From Thalassospira sp. HF15 (GTDB lineage: Bacteria; Pseudomonadota; Alphaproteobacteria; Rhodospirillales; Thalassospiraceae): a stretch of DNA of 64,000 nt. The stretch is from contig NZ_JAAVKI010000006.1 in assembly GCF_011806525.1 (NCBI RefSeq), forward strand, positions 264,105 to 328,104. Reading direction: 5' to 3'. Position numbers and translations under genes: made by a program. The notes below the pieces were generated by a model. That model did not search any database. It was not told the DNA's origin and saw nothing but the letters and a program-made list of their open reading frames with translations. Position 1 is the stretch's first letter. The number at the start of each line of letters is the position of its first letter. Positions 63,571 through 64,000 of this stretch are shown here, in pieces.

Positions 63571-64000
63571 TCAGCCGACAATAAAACCACGCCCGACGAC
63601 ATCATCCTCTTCATACCACAAGCTCGCCTTGCCACTGTAATGCGCCATGCCGGTGACCGAGGCGATGATGGCGTCATGCGGTCCGCACTGGGTTGTCGCT
63701 GCAACCGACCCTTCAAAAAGTGAACCGATCACGCTTTCAAACACCCGCACCTGACCTTCTGTGATCAGCCCTTTTGCGTGTTGGATGGCCAGGCGGGCAC
63801 TGACCCCGGATCCGGTCGGGCTGCGATCAACCTGGTTTTTGGCAAATACACATATATTACGTGTCGGGGTTTCACTGTGTGCATCCCGCCCGTCGGTCAG
63901 GATCGCACCATATAAAAAGGCCAGTTCGTCGTGATCGGGATGCGATAGGGTGACGCTGTTATTCACCGCTTGGCAAATCTCTTCGGAAAGTTGTGTCAGG
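63571..64000 (-). CDS. Proline racemase family protein, probable trans-3-hydroxy-L-proline dehydratase (partial)
   Basis: The minus-strand frame stays open to the right edge, so the N-terminal part (including the first catalytic residue) lies outside the window. About 143 codons are visible. The region DRSPTGSGVSARLA corresponds to the second active-site motif of the proline racemase family, with Thr in place of the catalytic Cys. This is the hallmark of trans-3-hydroxy-L-proline dehydratases. The visible part also contains the usual GSLFEGSV and VTGMAHYSG segments. It is convergent with the GntR gene. A reading start at 63966 would be internal, as similarity continues upstream of it. Confidence 0.8.
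   Translation of the reverse strand, partial: LTQLSEEICQAVNNSVTLSHPDHDELAFLYGAILTDGRDAHSETPTRNICVFAKNQVDRSPTGSGVSARLAIQHAKGLITEGQVRVFESVIGSLFEGSVAATTQCGPHDAIIASVTGMAHYSGKASLWYEEDDVVGRGFIVG

Noticed and set aside
63571..63966. The right-edge proline-racemase-like gene considered as a short complete gene starting at 63966
   Set aside because: The frame continues to the window edge and the sequence upstream of the internal GTG (QLSEEICQAV) still reads like the family, so the gene is truncated by the window.

Overview
The window looks like chromosomal DNA of a marine alphaproteobacterium, most likely Thalassospira or a close relative in the Rhodospirillales. This is inferred from the moderately GC-rich, alphaproteobacterial-style coding, the gene families (GlpSTPQUV-type glycerol importer, type III PLP ornithine decarboxylase followed by a GNAT, PreT/PreA pyrimidine reductase) and the strong catabolic and transport bias. 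No rRNA, tRNA, CRISPR array, insertion sequence or phage gene was seen.

Layout. 1-4038: membrane subunits of a TRAP transporter, uronate dehydrogenase and an SMP-30 lactonase, which together look like uptake and oxidation of hexuronates. 4164-14962: mixed housekeeping and accessory genes: a two-domain YbaY/MliC lipoprotein, an ornithine decarboxylase-GNAT operon with a long leader, a DUF3830 protein, a lone AT-rich nuclease-like gene, a DedA protein, a U32 family protein, a sodium:alanine symporter with a universal stress protein, and a thioesterase. 15164-34529: a large pyrimidine-catabolism region. preT-preA make dihydropyrimidines, hydA opens the ring, two unrelated N-carbamoyl-beta-alanine amidohydrolases release beta-alanine, and an omega-aminotransferase deaminates it. 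A four-gene NMT1/THI5-type ABC importer probably brings in the substrate. A RutR-like TetR regulator sits in the middle, with RutR-type palindromes in front of itself and of preT. The cluster is interrupted by a 1064-residue AT-rich lipoprotein gene and two orphan solute-binding proteins.

34598-40913: an SDR with a divergent LysR regulator, a guanidinium exporter (sugE/gdx) preceded by what reads as a guanidine-II (mini-ykkC) riboswitch, mobA, a Sel1/TPR-like protein and a chemotaxis receptor. 41109-53222: glycerol catabolism. glpDSTPQUV lie on the minus strand, with an aldehyde dehydrogenase and glpK on the plus strand. 53402-59014: an AEC transporter and two surface-polysaccharide genes, a fused alcohol dehydrogenase/Gfo-Idh-MocA oxidoreductase and a fused O-antigen ligase/GT4 glycosyltransferase. 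59218-64000: hydroxyproline catabolism (deaminase, D-hydroxyproline dehydrogenase-like flavoprotein, two-cysteine 4-hydroxyproline epimerase, GntR regulator) and, running off the right edge, a Cys-to-Thr proline-racemase homologue typical of trans-3-hydroxyproline dehydratases.

The most notable items are the guanidine-II riboswitch/sugE pair, the coupling of a RutR-type regulator to the reductive (not Rut) pyrimidine pathway, the uncharacterised giant lipoprotein inside that cluster, and the O-antigen ligase/glycosyltransferase fusion. Start codons were adjusted from the longest reading frames wherever a better ribosome-binding site, signal peptide or family N-terminus indicated it.
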